Origin: Lewinellaceae bacterium
Lineage (GTDB): Bacteria; Bacteroidota; Bacteroidia; Chitinophagales; Saprospiraceae
Assembly: GCA_020636275.1 (NCBI GenBank)
Contig: JACJYD010000007.1
Location: 1-64,000 of the forward strand
Length of the DNA: 64,000 nt
Reading direction: 5' to 3'
Under the pieces are notes generated by a model. The model did not search any database. It was not told where the DNA came from and saw only the letters and a list, made by a program, of their open reading frames with translations. Shown here in pieces: positions 1 through 8,734 of the stretch. The position numbers were made by a program, and so were the translations under genes. The number at the start of each line of letters is the position of its first letter. Within the stretch, counting starts at the first letter, position 1.

Positions 1-18
1 ACCGGCCGCAGTGTTTAT

Positions 19-55
19 AAACAAATCTCGCCGCCGGAGGCGGCGAGATTTGTTT
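19..55. terminator. Strong hairpin, probable terminator of the gene upstream of the window
   Basis: A perfect 17-bp stem (arms 19-35 and 39-55) closes on a 3-nt loop. One arm is A-rich and the other ends in TTTG, as in an intrinsic terminator. It lies 52 nt before the first complete gene, so it either ends an upstream transcript or sits in the leader of the peptidase gene. Confidence 0.75.
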
Positions 56-106
56 GATTAATATTATCCATTACTTACTGACCTCTTTCAGTAAAAAAGA
101 AAATCC

Positions 107-2131
107 ATGCTTCGGTTTAGTATTTCCCTTCTTGCAGCGCTTTCCATGCTGTCTTCCTGTAAGCAGGCATCCACAGAACCTGCTACAGACGAAACGCCTT
201 TCGTATGGAGTCCGGAATATTTTTCGGATAAAAAGATCGTTCGGTACCAGGTCCCCGGGTTTGATCACCTGAATCTGGACCAGAAAAAACTGGTGTACTA
301 CCTTACGCAGGCCGGGCTCTCGGGGCGCGATATCATGTGGGACATGAACTATCGCTACAACCTGACCATCCGGCACGCCCTGGACAATATCGTCCGCAAT
401 TACAAAGGAGACCGGGAGTCGGAAGACTGGAAAAAATTTATGATCTATGTGAAAAACGTGTGGTTCTCGAACGGGATCCACCATCACTATTCTTCCGATA
501 AATTCATTCCGGAATTTTCGCGGGAATATTTCAACAGTTTGTGCGAAGCTACGAATACGGTTTTGATGGAAGAGGTGATGAATGTGTTGTTCGATCCCGC
601 TATTGATGCCAAGCGGATCAACCTCGAACCCAACTCCGACCTCGTGCTCGGTTCGGCGGTCAATTTTTACGATCCCGATATCACGGAGGCGGAAGTAGAT
701 GCCTATTATGCCTCCATTATCGATAAAAACGACCCGACCCCCGTTTCCTATGGCCTCAACTCCAAACTGGTACGAGGCCCCGATGGGAAATTGATGGAAA
801 AGGTATGGAAAGTCGGCGGCATGTACGGCCCTGCGATCAGTGAGATCGTCAAGTGGCTGGAAAAAGCAGCTGAGGTAGCCGAAAATGAACCCCAGCGCTA
901 CGCATTGAAATTGCTGATCGAATACTACAAGACCGGCGACCTGAAGAAATGGGATGAATACAACATCGCCTGGTCGCAGGCTACGGCGGGCGATATCGAT
1001 TACATCAACGGGTTTGTGGAGGTATACCATGATCCGAAAGGCTTTAAGGGATCATACGAAACGATCGTAGAGATCAATGATTTCGAAGCCTCCGAACGCA
1101 TGGCGGTAGTTGCGGCGAACGCTCAGTGGTTTGAGGATCATTCCCCCATCATGGAGGCTCATAAAAAAGACACGGTGGTGGGCGTAACGTATAAGGTGGT
1201 AAACGTTGCCGGTGAAGCAGGGGATGCATCTCCCTCCACACCGCTGGGTGTCAACCTGCCCAACTCCGACTGGATCCGCTCCGAGTACGGTTCCAAATCG
1301 GTCAGCCTGGGCAATATCATCGAAGCCTACGACCAGGCTGAAGGCCCCGGTCTGCTGGCGGAGTTTTCCAACGACCAGGAGGAGATCGACCGGGCTAAGA
1401 AATATGGCAAGTTGGCCGCCAAACTGCACACTGCGCTGCATGAAGTGATCGGGCATGCGTCCGGCAAGCTGGAGGACGGGGTCGGCACACCCGCTGAAAC
1501 CCTGAAGGGTTACCGTTCATCGCTCGAAGAAGCCAGGGCCGACCTGGTTTCCCTGTATTTTTTGATGGATGAAAAACTGGTCGACCTGGGGCTGATGCCT
1601 TCACTGGAGGTTGGGAAGGCTGCCTATGATCAATACCTGAAAAATGGATTGATGCTGCAATTGCGCCGTATCGAACCCGGCAAAAACATCGAACAAGCCC
1701 ATATGCGCAACCGGCAGATGGTCGCCGCCTGGGTCCTGGATAAGGGGAAAGCGGATAATGTGGTCACCATGGAAAAGCGGGACGGGAAGACCTATATCGA
1801 GATCAACGATTACGAGAAACTGCGCGAGCTGTTCGGGCAGCTGCTGCGCGAGACCCAGCGGATCAAATCCCAGGGCGATTACGAGGCTTGCCGCGACCTC
1901 TTCGAAACCTACGGCGTGAAGGTCGATCCGGCAATCCATGCGGAAGTCCTGGCCCGGACCGTCAAACTGAACGATCCGCCCTACGCCGGTTTTATTAACC
2001 CACGTCTGATCCCCATCATAGACGCGGAAGGTGCGATCACCGATATCAAGGTGGAGTATCCGGATGATTTTACGGAGCAAATGTTGGAGTACGGGGAGCA
2101 ATACGGTTTTTTGCCGGACAAAAACCAGTAG
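107..2131 (+). CDS. Dipeptidyl peptidase III (peptidase family M49), predicted lipoprotein
   Basis: This 674-aa zinc aminodipeptidase removes dipeptides from the N-terminus of oligopeptides. The M49 signature HExxGH is present as HEVIGH (H445, E446, H450). The second motif, EExRAE in the family, is EEARAD here (E474-D479), with E475 expected to be the third zinc ligand. The N-terminus is a lipoprotein signal with lipobox LSSC (Cys18), so the enzyme should be exported and membrane-anchored, whereas eukaryotic M49 enzymes are cytosolic. The Met at 107 is the start that gives an intact signal peptide. The gene is followed within about 30 nt by a small unknown gene. Confidence 0.93.
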   Translation: MLRFSISLLAALSMLSSCKQASTEPATDETPFVWSPEYFSDKKIVRYQVPGFDHLNLDQKKLVYYLTQAGLSGRDIMWDMNYRYNLTIRHALDNIVRNYKGDRESEDWKKFMIYVKNVWFSNGIHHHYSSDKFIPEFSREYFNSLCEATNTVLMEEVMNVLFDPAIDAKRINLEPNSDLVLGSAVNFYDPDITEAEVDAYYASIIDKNDPTPVSYGLNSKLVRGPDGKLMEKVWKVGGMYGPAISEIVKWLEKAAEVAENEPQRYALKLLIEYYKTGDLKKWDEYNIAWSQATAGDIDYINGFVEVYHDPKGFKGSYETIVEINDFEASERMAVVAANAQWFEDHSPIMEAHKKDTVVGVTYKVVNVAGEAGDASPSTPLGVNLPNSDWIRSEYGSKSVSLGNIIEAYDQAEGPGLLAEFSNDQEEIDRAKKYGKLAAKLHTALHEVIGHASGKLEDGVGTPAETLKGYRSSLEEARADLVSLYFLMDEKLVDLGLMPSLEVGKAAYDQYLKNGLMLQLRRIEPGKNIEQAHMRNRQMVAAWVLDKGKADNVVTMEKRDGKTYIEINDYEKLRELFGQLLRETQRIKSQGDYEACRDLFETYGVKVDPAIHAEVLARTVKLNDPPYAGFINPRLIPIIDAEGAITDIKVEYPDDFTEQMLEYGEQYGFLPDKNQ

Positions 2132-2163
2132 GGGCGTTACATCTAACGCCCAAAATATTGAAA

Positions 2164-2556
2164 ATGGACAAGAAGCAGCAATTTAAAAAACTCGACCTGG
2201 AACTGGCCTCCTACCGGAAGGCGCTGAGCCAGGCGGTAGATACCATTCTGGAGCAGGGGATCTCCAAATATCCGATCATGGTGGTGCATCAATTCGAATT
2301 GGAGTTGGGTATTCCGATCATCCGCAGGGAGGAGGTCGTGGGAAACTGGTCGGTCAATGCATCGACCCTGGAGGAGTTTGTGGCAAAGCGGATCATCGCC
2401 GAAAACATGGTGGATCATTTCCGGGCGGTGTATAAGGACCCGGAGGAGGAGTTGTGCCTGTTTGTATTGGGTGAGTTGGGGGCAATGTTCATCTTCTTTC
2501 CACGGGAAGAATCGATGGATATTTCGGGGTTTGATTTTCCGATCAATGAAAACTAA
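2164..2556 (+). CDS. Conserved hypothetical protein, small and acidic
   Basis: A 130-aa soluble protein that I do not recognise. It has no signal peptide and no membrane segment. It begins with a Lys/Gln-rich helix, continues as a mixed alpha/beta acidic domain and ends in a hydrophobic strand (LGAMFIFFP) followed by an acidic tail. The ATG at 2164 is preferred over the in-frame TTG at 2158. A short hairpin (arms 2132-2139 and 2144-2151) lies between it and the upstream peptidase gene. Its stop is only 4 nt before the start of the nucleotidyltransferase gene, so the two are probably cotranscribed. Confidence 0.75.
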   Translation: MDKKQQFKKLDLELASYRKALSQAVDTILEQGISKYPIMVVHQFELELGIPIIRREEVVGNWSVNASTLEEFVAKRIIAENMVDHFRAVYKDPEEELCLFVLGELGAMFIFFPREESMDISGFDFPINEN

Positions 2557-2560
2557 TAGC

Positions 2561-3421
2561 ATGAAAGGGATCATCCTTGCAGGAGGGCTCGGCACGCGTT
2601 TATACCCGCTGACGCTGGCGGTGAGCAAGCAGTTGATGCCCGTCTACGATAAACCCATGGTCTACTATCCCTTGTCTACCCTGCTATCGGCGGGCATCCG
2701 GGAGATCATGATCATTTCAACGCCGGCCGACTTGCCCCATTTTCAAAAGTTATTGCAGGACGGCAGCGAATTGGGGTGCCATTTTGAGTACATGGAACAA
2801 CCCCGGCCGGAGGGCCTGGCCCAGGCCTTCATTCTGGGCGCCGATTTTATCGGAGACGATGCGGTGGCACTGATCCTGGGCGACAATATTTTTTATGGAC
2901 ATGGGCTGGAGGAATTGCTCCAATCCAGCAACGACCCCGACGGCGGCATTGTTTTTGCCTACCGGGTCGCCGATCCGGAGCGCTACGGGGTGGTGGAGTT
3001 CGACGAACATTTCAATGCCCTGTCGATCGAGGAGAAGCCGAAGCACCCGAAGTCGAATTACGCGGTGCCCGGATTGTATTTCTATGATAACCAGGTGGTG
3101 GAGATCGCCCGCAATTTGAAACCCAGTCCGCGCGGCGAGTTGGAGATCACGGATGTAAACAAACGCTATCTGGAGAAGGGCAAGTTAAGGGTGGGGGTAT
3201 TGAGTCGCGGAGTAGCCTGGCTCGACACCGGTACGCACGAATCGCTAATGCAGGCCGGGCAGTTCATACAGGTCATCGAAGAGCGGCAAGGGTTGAAGAT
3301 CGGCTGTATTGAGGAAGTAGCCTGGCAGATGGGGTTTATCGACGATATGCAATTGGAACGGCTCGGGAATAAATATTTGAAGAGCGGATATGGCGAATAC
3401 CTGCTCGCCTTGATGAAATAA
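2561..3421 (+). CDS. rfbA: Glucose-1-phosphate thymidylyltransferase (RmlA/RfbA)
   Basis: 286 aa, the usual RmlA length. The enzyme makes dTDP-glucose from glucose-1-phosphate and dTTP, the first step of dTDP-L-rhamnose synthesis for surface polysaccharide. The N-terminal nucleotide-binding signature GGLGTRLYPLT is directly after the start. The sugar-binding region with KPMVYYPLSTLLSAGI and the active-site region with LGDNIFYG follow. The open frame extends upstream through the preceding gene, but homology begins at the Met at 2561. No rfbB, rfbC or rfbD lies in the window. Confidence 0.93.
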   Translation: MKGIILAGGLGTRLYPLTLAVSKQLMPVYDKPMVYYPLSTLLSAGIREIMIISTPADLPHFQKLLQDGSELGCHFEYMEQPRPEGLAQAFILGADFIGDDAVALILGDNIFYGHGLEELLQSSNDPDGGIVFAYRVADPERYGVVEFDEHFNALSIEEKPKHPKSNYAVPGLYFYDNQVVEIARNLKPSPRGELEITDVNKRYLEKGKLRVGVLSRGVAWLDTGTHESLMQAGQFIQVIEERQGLKIGCIEEVAWQMGFIDDMQLERLGNKYLKSGYGEYLLALMK

Positions 3422-3452
3422 AAAAGGGGCGCCTTCAAGCGCCCCTTTTTTA
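3422..3452. terminator. Bidirectional intrinsic terminator
   Basis: A G/C-rich stem (AGGGGCGC paired with GCGCCCCT) is flanked by an A-run on one side and a T-run on the other. It sits between the convergent rfbA gene and the following minus-strand gene and can serve both. Confidence 0.85.
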
Positions 3453-4178
3453 TTATTTGGAAGCTTGAATCTTATTCAGCAGCAAGGCTGCTTTCATCAT
3501 AAAGTCGTCGTGGAACTGGGTGTATTCATTGTACACCATGAGGAGTCGCGCGGCGTCCCAGGCGGCGGTTTTGGGCCGCAGTTGTTTGGCGGCAATGGGG
3601 TGGAGCCAGTATTCCAGGTTGTTGGAACGCAGGTAGGAGCCTTCGATGCGGAAGTTGACGATCACCGACAGTTTATTGAGGGAGAAGAGGTAATCGGTTT
3701 CCTTGTTGAGGTCTTTCTGGAGGTCGACGATATTCATACGGTCCAGGCGTACGCCCGATTTTTCGCAGAGGAAGATATCGCGGCGGCCGTCGAAGGTGAT
3801 GATATCGCGGATCTCGTATTTTTTGAGGTTGGTGAGCAGGAACTTCTTGACCCACTGGTGCACGGGCTTCAGTTTGCGGAACAGATAATCGAGCGGGTCT
3901 TTATCCAGTTTGAATTCTTCCTGGAAGGGTTTGGTGCGCCCGGTTTTCATGTTGATCACTTCCTTGGCCCTGGAGATGGTATGCCCCAGTTCATTCACCT
4001 TGGAGAAGACGCTGACATAATCGACATCAAGCCCGTTTTTCCAGGTTTCTACAAATACCTTGTTTCCGCGAGGATCGAATACGAGCAAGGAGATTTCAGC
4101 AATGGCAAAGAAATTGGGGAAGCCCCCGTATATGTTGCCATATTTCAGTTCGAGGATTGCAAAGTTGTTGGAGTTCAC
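3453..4178 (-). CDS. Uncharacterised protein, possible RNase H-like (DEDD exonuclease-type) fold
   Basis: A 241-aa cytosolic protein with no family I can name with certainty. The order of features recalls a divergent DEDD nuclease: a first strand with LELKYGN, two further strands (AEISLLVFD, NKVFVETW), a middle block IITFDGRRDIFLCEKSG resembling the Exo II Asp strand, and a late helix with AAWDAARLL resembling Exo III. The acidic residues do not match DEDD motifs cleanly, so catalysis is uncertain. This is inference from fold pattern only. The gene is separated by 117 nt from the M29 aminopeptidase gene upstream. Confidence 0.6.
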   Translation of the reverse strand: MNSNNFAILELKYGNIYGGFPNFFAIAEISLLVFDPRGNKVFVETWKNGLDVDYVSVFSKVNELGHTISRAKEVINMKTGRTKPFQEEFKLDKDPLDYLFRKLKPVHQWVKKFLLTNLKKYEIRDIITFDGRRDIFLCEKSGVRLDRMNIVDLQKDLNKETDYLFSLNKLSVIVNFRIEGSYLRSNNLEYWLHPIAAKQLRPKTAAWDAARLLMVYNEYTQFHDDFMMKAALLLNKIQASK

Positions 4179-4295
4179 TTTTAGTCTTCGGGTTAGTTCG
4201 TGGAATAAATCGCGTTTTCTTTTCCCTTTTAAGTCCGGAAAGTTATGAATTTTAAGCGTATCAGGCGATTTTTTTGCGCCGGATCTCCATAAAAT

Positions 4296-5420
4296 TTAGT
4301 TTTCAGGCCAATCGAGGAAGAGAAAACGGCCGTTTTCATAAATTTTTTCCCCATCGGCGAAGATCATACCGCCATTCATCATATCGGCGATCATGTCCCA
4401 GTGCACGGAGGATTTGTTTTGTCCGCCGGTTTGCAGGTAGGATTGGCCGATAGCCATGTGTATGGTGCCTCCGATCTTTTCGTCGAAGAGGATGTTTTTG
4501 GAAAATTGTTTAATGCCGTAGTTGGTCCCGATGGCTGCTTCCCCGAAGCGCCGGGCGCCGGGGAGTTGGAAGATCTGGTCGAGGAAGGATTTGCCGCGCA
4601 GGGCTTCCCATTTCTCGACATAGCCGTCTTTGACCCAAAGGGTAACCCCTTCCACTTCATGGCCCATATACACGGCCGGGAAGGAGAAATGGACGGTTCC
4701 GTTTACGGAATCCTCCAGAGGGGAGGTGTAAACTTCGCCGGAAGGCATATTGGTCTGGCCGTCGGAATTCATCCAGATGCGGCCATTGGTTTTGAATTGG
4801 ATGTCGATCCCGTCGCCCAAATAGCGCACTTCGCTGCGGGCATTGAGCAGGTCGACGATCTGTTGCTGGGCTTTACGCACGTCGAGCCAACTTTGCACGG
4901 GGTCGGGATCATAGAGTTTGCAGGCGTTGAAGACGAACTGTTCGTATTCTTCGAGCGACATGTTGGCCTCCTGGGCGGCGGCCTGGGTGGGGAACTGGCA
5001 GAGGTTGCGCTTCAAATCGCGGGTAGCCGTGCGTTGAAAGTAGGTATTGCGGATCGGCCCCATCGCTTCCTGGTGGATCTTCACCTTGTCGGGATCGGCG
5101 TTCTGGTCTTCCCGCAGGTTGAACGGCGCCCGGATATAAAGGTAGGCGTCGAACTCTTCCATCGCTTGTTTGTAGAAGGGCGGCAAGGTTTTCAGTTGCT
5201 TTTCACCGGCTTCCTTCATGAAGATCCGGCCCTGATCGGCGAAACTGAATTCGGTTTCTACATGGGCGCCGGCGCGAATGGCCAGCCGGAACACTTCCCG
5301 GACGAGCGGCTCGGCCAGTGTCGTCGTGTTGATATAGAGCCAGTCGCCCTCCTGGATCTCCAGGCAGTAGTGAACGAGCAAGTTGGCGTATTTGGTCAGG
5401 ATGGATTCCATAGTTACCAT
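4296..5420 (-). CDS. Aminopeptidase, M29 family (AmpS/PepS type)
   Basis: A 374-aa dimetal, leaderless cytosolic aminopeptidase that trims N-terminal residues from peptides. M29 features include NMPSGEVYTSP with a metal-binding Glu, an acidic loop after it, and the late SSVHWDMI with the conserved His and Asp metal ligands. Length agrees with the family. The ATG at 5420 overlaps the stop of hflX (ATGGTAA), typical of translational coupling; a second Met at 5411 is the alternative start. Confidence 0.92.
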   Translation of the reverse strand: MVTMESILTKYANLLVHYCLEIQEGDWLYINTTTLAEPLVREVFRLAIRAGAHVETEFSFADQGRIFMKEAGEKQLKTLPPFYKQAMEEFDAYLYIRAPFNLREDQNADPDKVKIHQEAMGPIRNTYFQRTATRDLKRNLCQFPTQAAAQEANMSLEEYEQFVFNACKLYDPDPVQSWLDVRKAQQQIVDLLNARSEVRYLGDGIDIQFKTNGRIWMNSDGQTNMPSGEVYTSPLEDSVNGTVHFSFPAVYMGHEVEGVTLWVKDGYVEKWEALRGKSFLDQIFQLPGARRFGEAAIGTNYGIKQFSKNILFDEKIGGTIHMAIGQSYLQTGGQNKSSVHWDMIADMMNGGMIFADGEKIYENGRFLFLDWPEN

Positions 5421-6628
5421 TGTTTCACTTCATGCGGATAGCGTATAAGATACTGTTCCCTGACCATTTTAAGAAGTTTTTCGCGCAATTCCTCCAGGTT
5501 TTCGCGTGAGATGGCGGAGATGAATACATTTTCGTAGCCAAATTCGCGTAGAAGTTTCTCCTTGAGGTTGGTCTGGATCTCCTGTTTTCCTTCTGCATCG
5601 AGCAGTTTATCGAAGTAGAGCTCGCGGTAGCGGTCCATTTTATTGAAGACCAGGAGGGTGGGCTTATTGCGGGCATCCAGGCTTTGGAGCGTTTCCTCTA
5701 CAGTGCGGATCTGATCTTCGAAATAGGGGTGGGAAATATCGACCACATGGAGGAGGATATCGCTTTCCCGGACTTCATCGAGCGTAGATTTGAAGCTTTC
5801 GATCAGGTGGTGGGGCAGTTTCCGGATAAACCCGACGGTATCCGACACCAGGAAGGGCGTATTTTCCCAGGCGACTTTTCGCACGGTGGTGTCGAGGGTT
5901 GCGAAGAGCTTGTCTTCGGCAAAGACCTCGGATTTGGCCAGCAGGTTCATGAGGGTGGACTTGCCGACGTTGGTATAGCCGACCAGAGCCACGCGGATGA
6001 GCGAAGCCCTTTGTTTGCGCATGGTCATGTTCTGCTGGTCGATCTTTTCGAGTTTCTTTTTGAGTAGCGAAATCTTGTCGCGTATGATCCGGCGGTCGGT
6101 TTCGATCTCTTTCTCCCCGGGGCCCCGCATCCCGATACCACCTCGCTGGCGTTCCAGGTGGGTCCAAAGGCCGCGCAGGCGGGGCAGGAGGTATTGCATC
6201 TGGGCCAGTTCGACCTGGGTTTTTGCCTGGGCGGTTTGAGCCCTGGAAGCAAAGATGTCGAGGATAAGGCTGCTTCGGTCGACGATCTTGACCTTGAGCT
6301 CTTTTTCCAGGATGTTGAGCTGTTTGCCGGAAAGATCGTCGTCGAAGATCACGAGGTTGACGTCCTCATGCCGCTCGATATACTGGCGGATCAGTTCGAC
6401 CTTCCCACTGCCTATAAAGGACCTGGGATCGGGATGAGGCAGTTTTTGGACAAAGCGTTCGAGCGTTTCGGCGCCTGCTGTCAGGGCGAGGAATTCCAGC
6501 TCGTCAAGGTATTCATTGACTTGTTCTTCTGTTTGTTCAGGGGTAATGACACCCACCAGCACAGCGTATTCGGTCGTTTTTTTCAGACCGTTTTGCCGCT
6601 TTTCTCCTACTTTCCAATCGTTCCCCAT
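5414..6628 (-). CDS. hflX: GTPase HflX
   Basis: 404 aa. HflX is a ribosome-associated GTPase that splits stalled or stressed 70S ribosomes. Sequence features are the N-terminal HflX domain, a central linker with GPGEKEIETDRR, then G1 GYTNVGKST, G3 DTVGFIRKLP and G4 NKMD. Length is normal. It is translationally coupled to the M29 aminopeptidase gene and follows the EnvC-like gene by 137 nt, an interval that holds two short hairpins but no clear T-run. Confidence 0.96.
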   Translation of the reverse strand: MGNDWKVGEKRQNGLKKTTEYAVLVGVITPEQTEEQVNEYLDELEFLALTAGAETLERFVQKLPHPDPRSFIGSGKVELIRQYIERHEDVNLVIFDDDLSGKQLNILEKELKVKIVDRSSLILDIFASRAQTAQAKTQVELAQMQYLLPRLRGLWTHLERQRGGIGMRGPGEKEIETDRRIIRDKISLLKKKLEKIDQQNMTMRKQRASLIRVALVGYTNVGKSTLMNLLAKSEVFAEDKLFATLDTTVRKVAWENTPFLVSDTVGFIRKLPHHLIESFKSTLDEVRESDILLHVVDISHPYFEDQIRTVEETLQSLDARNKPTLLVFNKMDRYRELYFDKLLDAEGKQEIQTNLKEKLLREFGYENVFISAISRENLEELREKLLKMVREQYLIRYPHEVKQW

Positions 6629-6765
6629 ATTCCTCCGAGTTTAGAGGTATCCACTGCCGAACGTGGCGGTGGGCTACTTCCTTATTTTGTTTTAGTCGGC
6701 GGGTTTGTTCCCGCCTGATCTTAAATGTCAAAAATGACCTTCCGGTTCCGCAAAGGTGATAATTT

Positions 6766-7974
6766 TTACCGGGCGGTCAGCCATTCGAGCGGGTCCATGC
6801 GGTTTTTTTCTTTCCAGACCTCGAAATGGACTTCGGCGGCATTGGTTTTCGGATCGGTGCGCACCTTGCCGATCGTATCCTGGGCTTTGACCATTTGCCC
6901 GCGTTTGACCATCACTTCTTCCAGGTTGGAATAGACCGTATAGTAGGAGCCGTGGCGGATGATCGCCATATAACTGCTATATCCGGGTATGAACTGTACG
7001 CCCACCACTTCGCCCTGGAAGATGCATTTTACAGAGGCGTTGAGCTCGGTACGGATATCTATTCCGTTGTTGGTGAGATAGACTCCCGAGATGGAGGGAT
7101 GCTCCTGCCTGCCGAAATAACCGGTGATCGTACCGTTCTGTACGGGCCAACTCAGCCGTCCTTTCAGGCTTTCGAAATTGGTGGAAGTAGCGGCGGCAGC
7201 TGTAGCGGCAGCGCTGTTTTCTTCGGCACGTTCTGCTTTCCGGGCCTTGGCCATTTCCTCCCGGATGACCTTTTCGATGGCGGCATTGAGCTCTTCATGC
7301 GCTTTTCGCTTCTTTTTCAGGTCGCTCATCAGCCGACTTTCGTCCGACTTGAGACTTTGGAGCAGTTTGTTCTTTTGGTCGAGTTCCGTTTCGAGCATGC
7401 CGGCTTGTCGCTGGGCGTTTTCCAGGAGGGATTGCTTTTCCGCCTTTTGCGTTTTCAATTGCAAAAATTGATCCTGGAGGGAGAGCTGGGTCTCCTGGAT
7501 CAGGTGAGCCTGTTTTTCGCGATACCGGTCGTATTGCTTCAGGTATTGCCATCGGCGAAAGGCATCGTTGAGATTGCGGGCGGAAAAGAGGAAAAAAATC
7601 CGGCCGAAGGACAATTTTTGCCGGTAGGCCAGGCGGATCATTTGCCCGTATTCGCGGTATAGTTTGTCGACATCACTTTGCAGCGATTCGATGATGTGCT
7701 GGATTTGTATGAGACTTTCATCGGACAGCCGGACTTCCGCTTCCAGGGTTTGGATCAACTGCCGTCGTTTTTTGATCTGTTCCTGGAGGGTTCTGTACCG
7801 GAGGAGGGTCGTTTCTTTGGACTTGGTGGTTTCCGTCAATAGACGCTCTGCCCTTTGGATGTCCTGTATGAGTTTTTGGCGCTTTTCTTCCAACATTTGC
7901 CGTTCCTGGGAGAAAGACAAAAGGGGTAAAAACAGCAGGGCGGCAAAAAGGGCCTTTCGGTTAATTGATTTCAC
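6766..7974 (-). CDS. EnvC-like protein: coiled coil plus degenerate LytM (M23) domain
   Basis: A 402-aa secreted protein: signal peptide ending near LLSFSQ, a long heptad-rich coiled coil (about residues 25-250), an Ala-rich linker and a C-terminal LytM-like domain. In active M23 peptidases the metal ligands lie in HxxxD and HxH. Here the corresponding places read NNGID and EVHFEV, so key His residues are lost. That is the pattern of EnvC, which activates amidases instead of cutting peptidoglycan. The GTG at 7974 gives a compact signal peptide; an ATG at 7995 would add seven residues and overlap the upstream gene more. It is the last gene of the nucleotidyltransferase-TPR-DUF4292-EnvC run. 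Confidence 0.88.
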   Translation of the reverse strand: MKSINRKALFAALLFLPLLSFSQERQMLEEKRQKLIQDIQRAERLLTETTKSKETTLLRYRTLQEQIKKRRQLIQTLEAEVRLSDESLIQIQHIIESLQSDVDKLYREYGQMIRLAYRQKLSFGRIFFLFSARNLNDAFRRWQYLKQYDRYREKQAHLIQETQLSLQDQFLQLKTQKAEKQSLLENAQRQAGMLETELDQKNKLLQSLKSDESRLMSDLKKKRKAHEELNAAIEKVIREEMAKARKAERAEENSAAATAAAATSTNFESLKGRLSWPVQNGTITGYFGRQEHPSISGVYLTNNGIDIRTELNASVKCIFQGEVVGVQFIPGYSSYMAIIRHGSYYTVYSNLEEVMVKRGQMVKAQDTIGKVRTDPKTNAAEVHFEVWKEKNRMDPLEWLTAR

Positions 7975-8734
7975 TATATCGGCTGGGGATCTCAAATTCT
8001 ATGCTCTTGGGGGTGTTGATCTCAATTTTTGAAAATTCCAATTCAATTTGCATGGGGCCGGTTTCCGGACTGTCGACCCGCACCGTACGAAAATAAGAAA
8101 AATTTTGCTTTTTCTTCAGCGATTGGTACCCGGAGAGCTCCATACTGACGGCCCGGCGGGTCTTTTTTTCAGTGAAAGCGATCTTTTGCAGGGAAAAATC
8201 GCGTCCGTCGAGAAAATAGTCGGCGGTAAAGCGGTCGTCTTCACCACGAAGGGTATACTGATCGCCTTCGATACCTGCCTGGAGATCGGTAGTGAGAAAA
8301 ACGGGATTGCCCAGCAGGATGGATTGCAGTACCTGGAAATTGGCAGGCACTTCCAGCATATTGGCCAGGGCGCTGAGCGGTTGCCTGGAGTATTGCCGGT
8401 TGATCCGGTCGATGACGAAGAAGGAATCCGGACGAACGAGTGCCCGGCCCGCTTCGAGGTTCAGTTTTTTCACATTGGCCCAGATGACGCTGTCGGTGCG
8501 CAGGCGGAGGTTGGCCGTGACGGCGATGGAAAAGTTTTCATCTGCGAAATCGACGCGGGCTTTTGCGCTGAACCAGTCCAGTTCCACTTGTTGTTGCACC
8601 AGTTTTTTCAGGAGGAATTTGGCGCTGCGCTCGGGCAGTTCGGCAGTACTCGTTGCGGTTGGGCGGAACAGGTTGCATCCGCTGACCACGAAGAGCAGGA
8701 GGATCAAGGAGAGGCCAAATGCGGGTTTATTCAT
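7961..8734 (-). CDS. DUF4292 family lipoprotein
   Basis: 257 aa. The start at 8734 gives a lipoprotein signal with lipobox VSGC (Cys20). The rest is mostly beta strand and resembles the LolA/outer-membrane-lipoprotein-sorting type of fold that DUF4292 proteins share. Function is unknown. In Bacteroidota DUF4292 genes are commonly found between a TPR-protein gene and an EnvC/M23 gene, as here, which suggests a role at the cell envelope. It overlaps both neighbours by a few bases. Confidence 0.87.
   Translation of the reverse strand: MNKPAFGLSLILLLFVVSGCNLFRPTATSTAELPERSAKFLLKKLVQQQVELDWFSAKARVDFADENFSIAVTANLRLRTDSVIWANVKKLNLEAGRALVRPDSFFVIDRINRQYSRQPLSALANMLEVPANFQVLQSILLGNPVFLTTDLQAGIEGDQYTLRGEDDRFTADYFLDGRDFSLQKIAFTEKKTRRAVSMELSGYQSLKKKQNFSYFRTVRVDSPETGPMQIELEFSKIEINTPKSIEFEIPSRYSEIN

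Noticed and set aside
6629..6765. Terminator between the EnvC-like gene and hflX
   Set aside because: Two short hairpins are present (GGCGGG/CCCGCC near 6699-6717 and GCC/GGC near 6650-6669) but neither is followed by a T-run on the minus strand, so I do not call a terminator.
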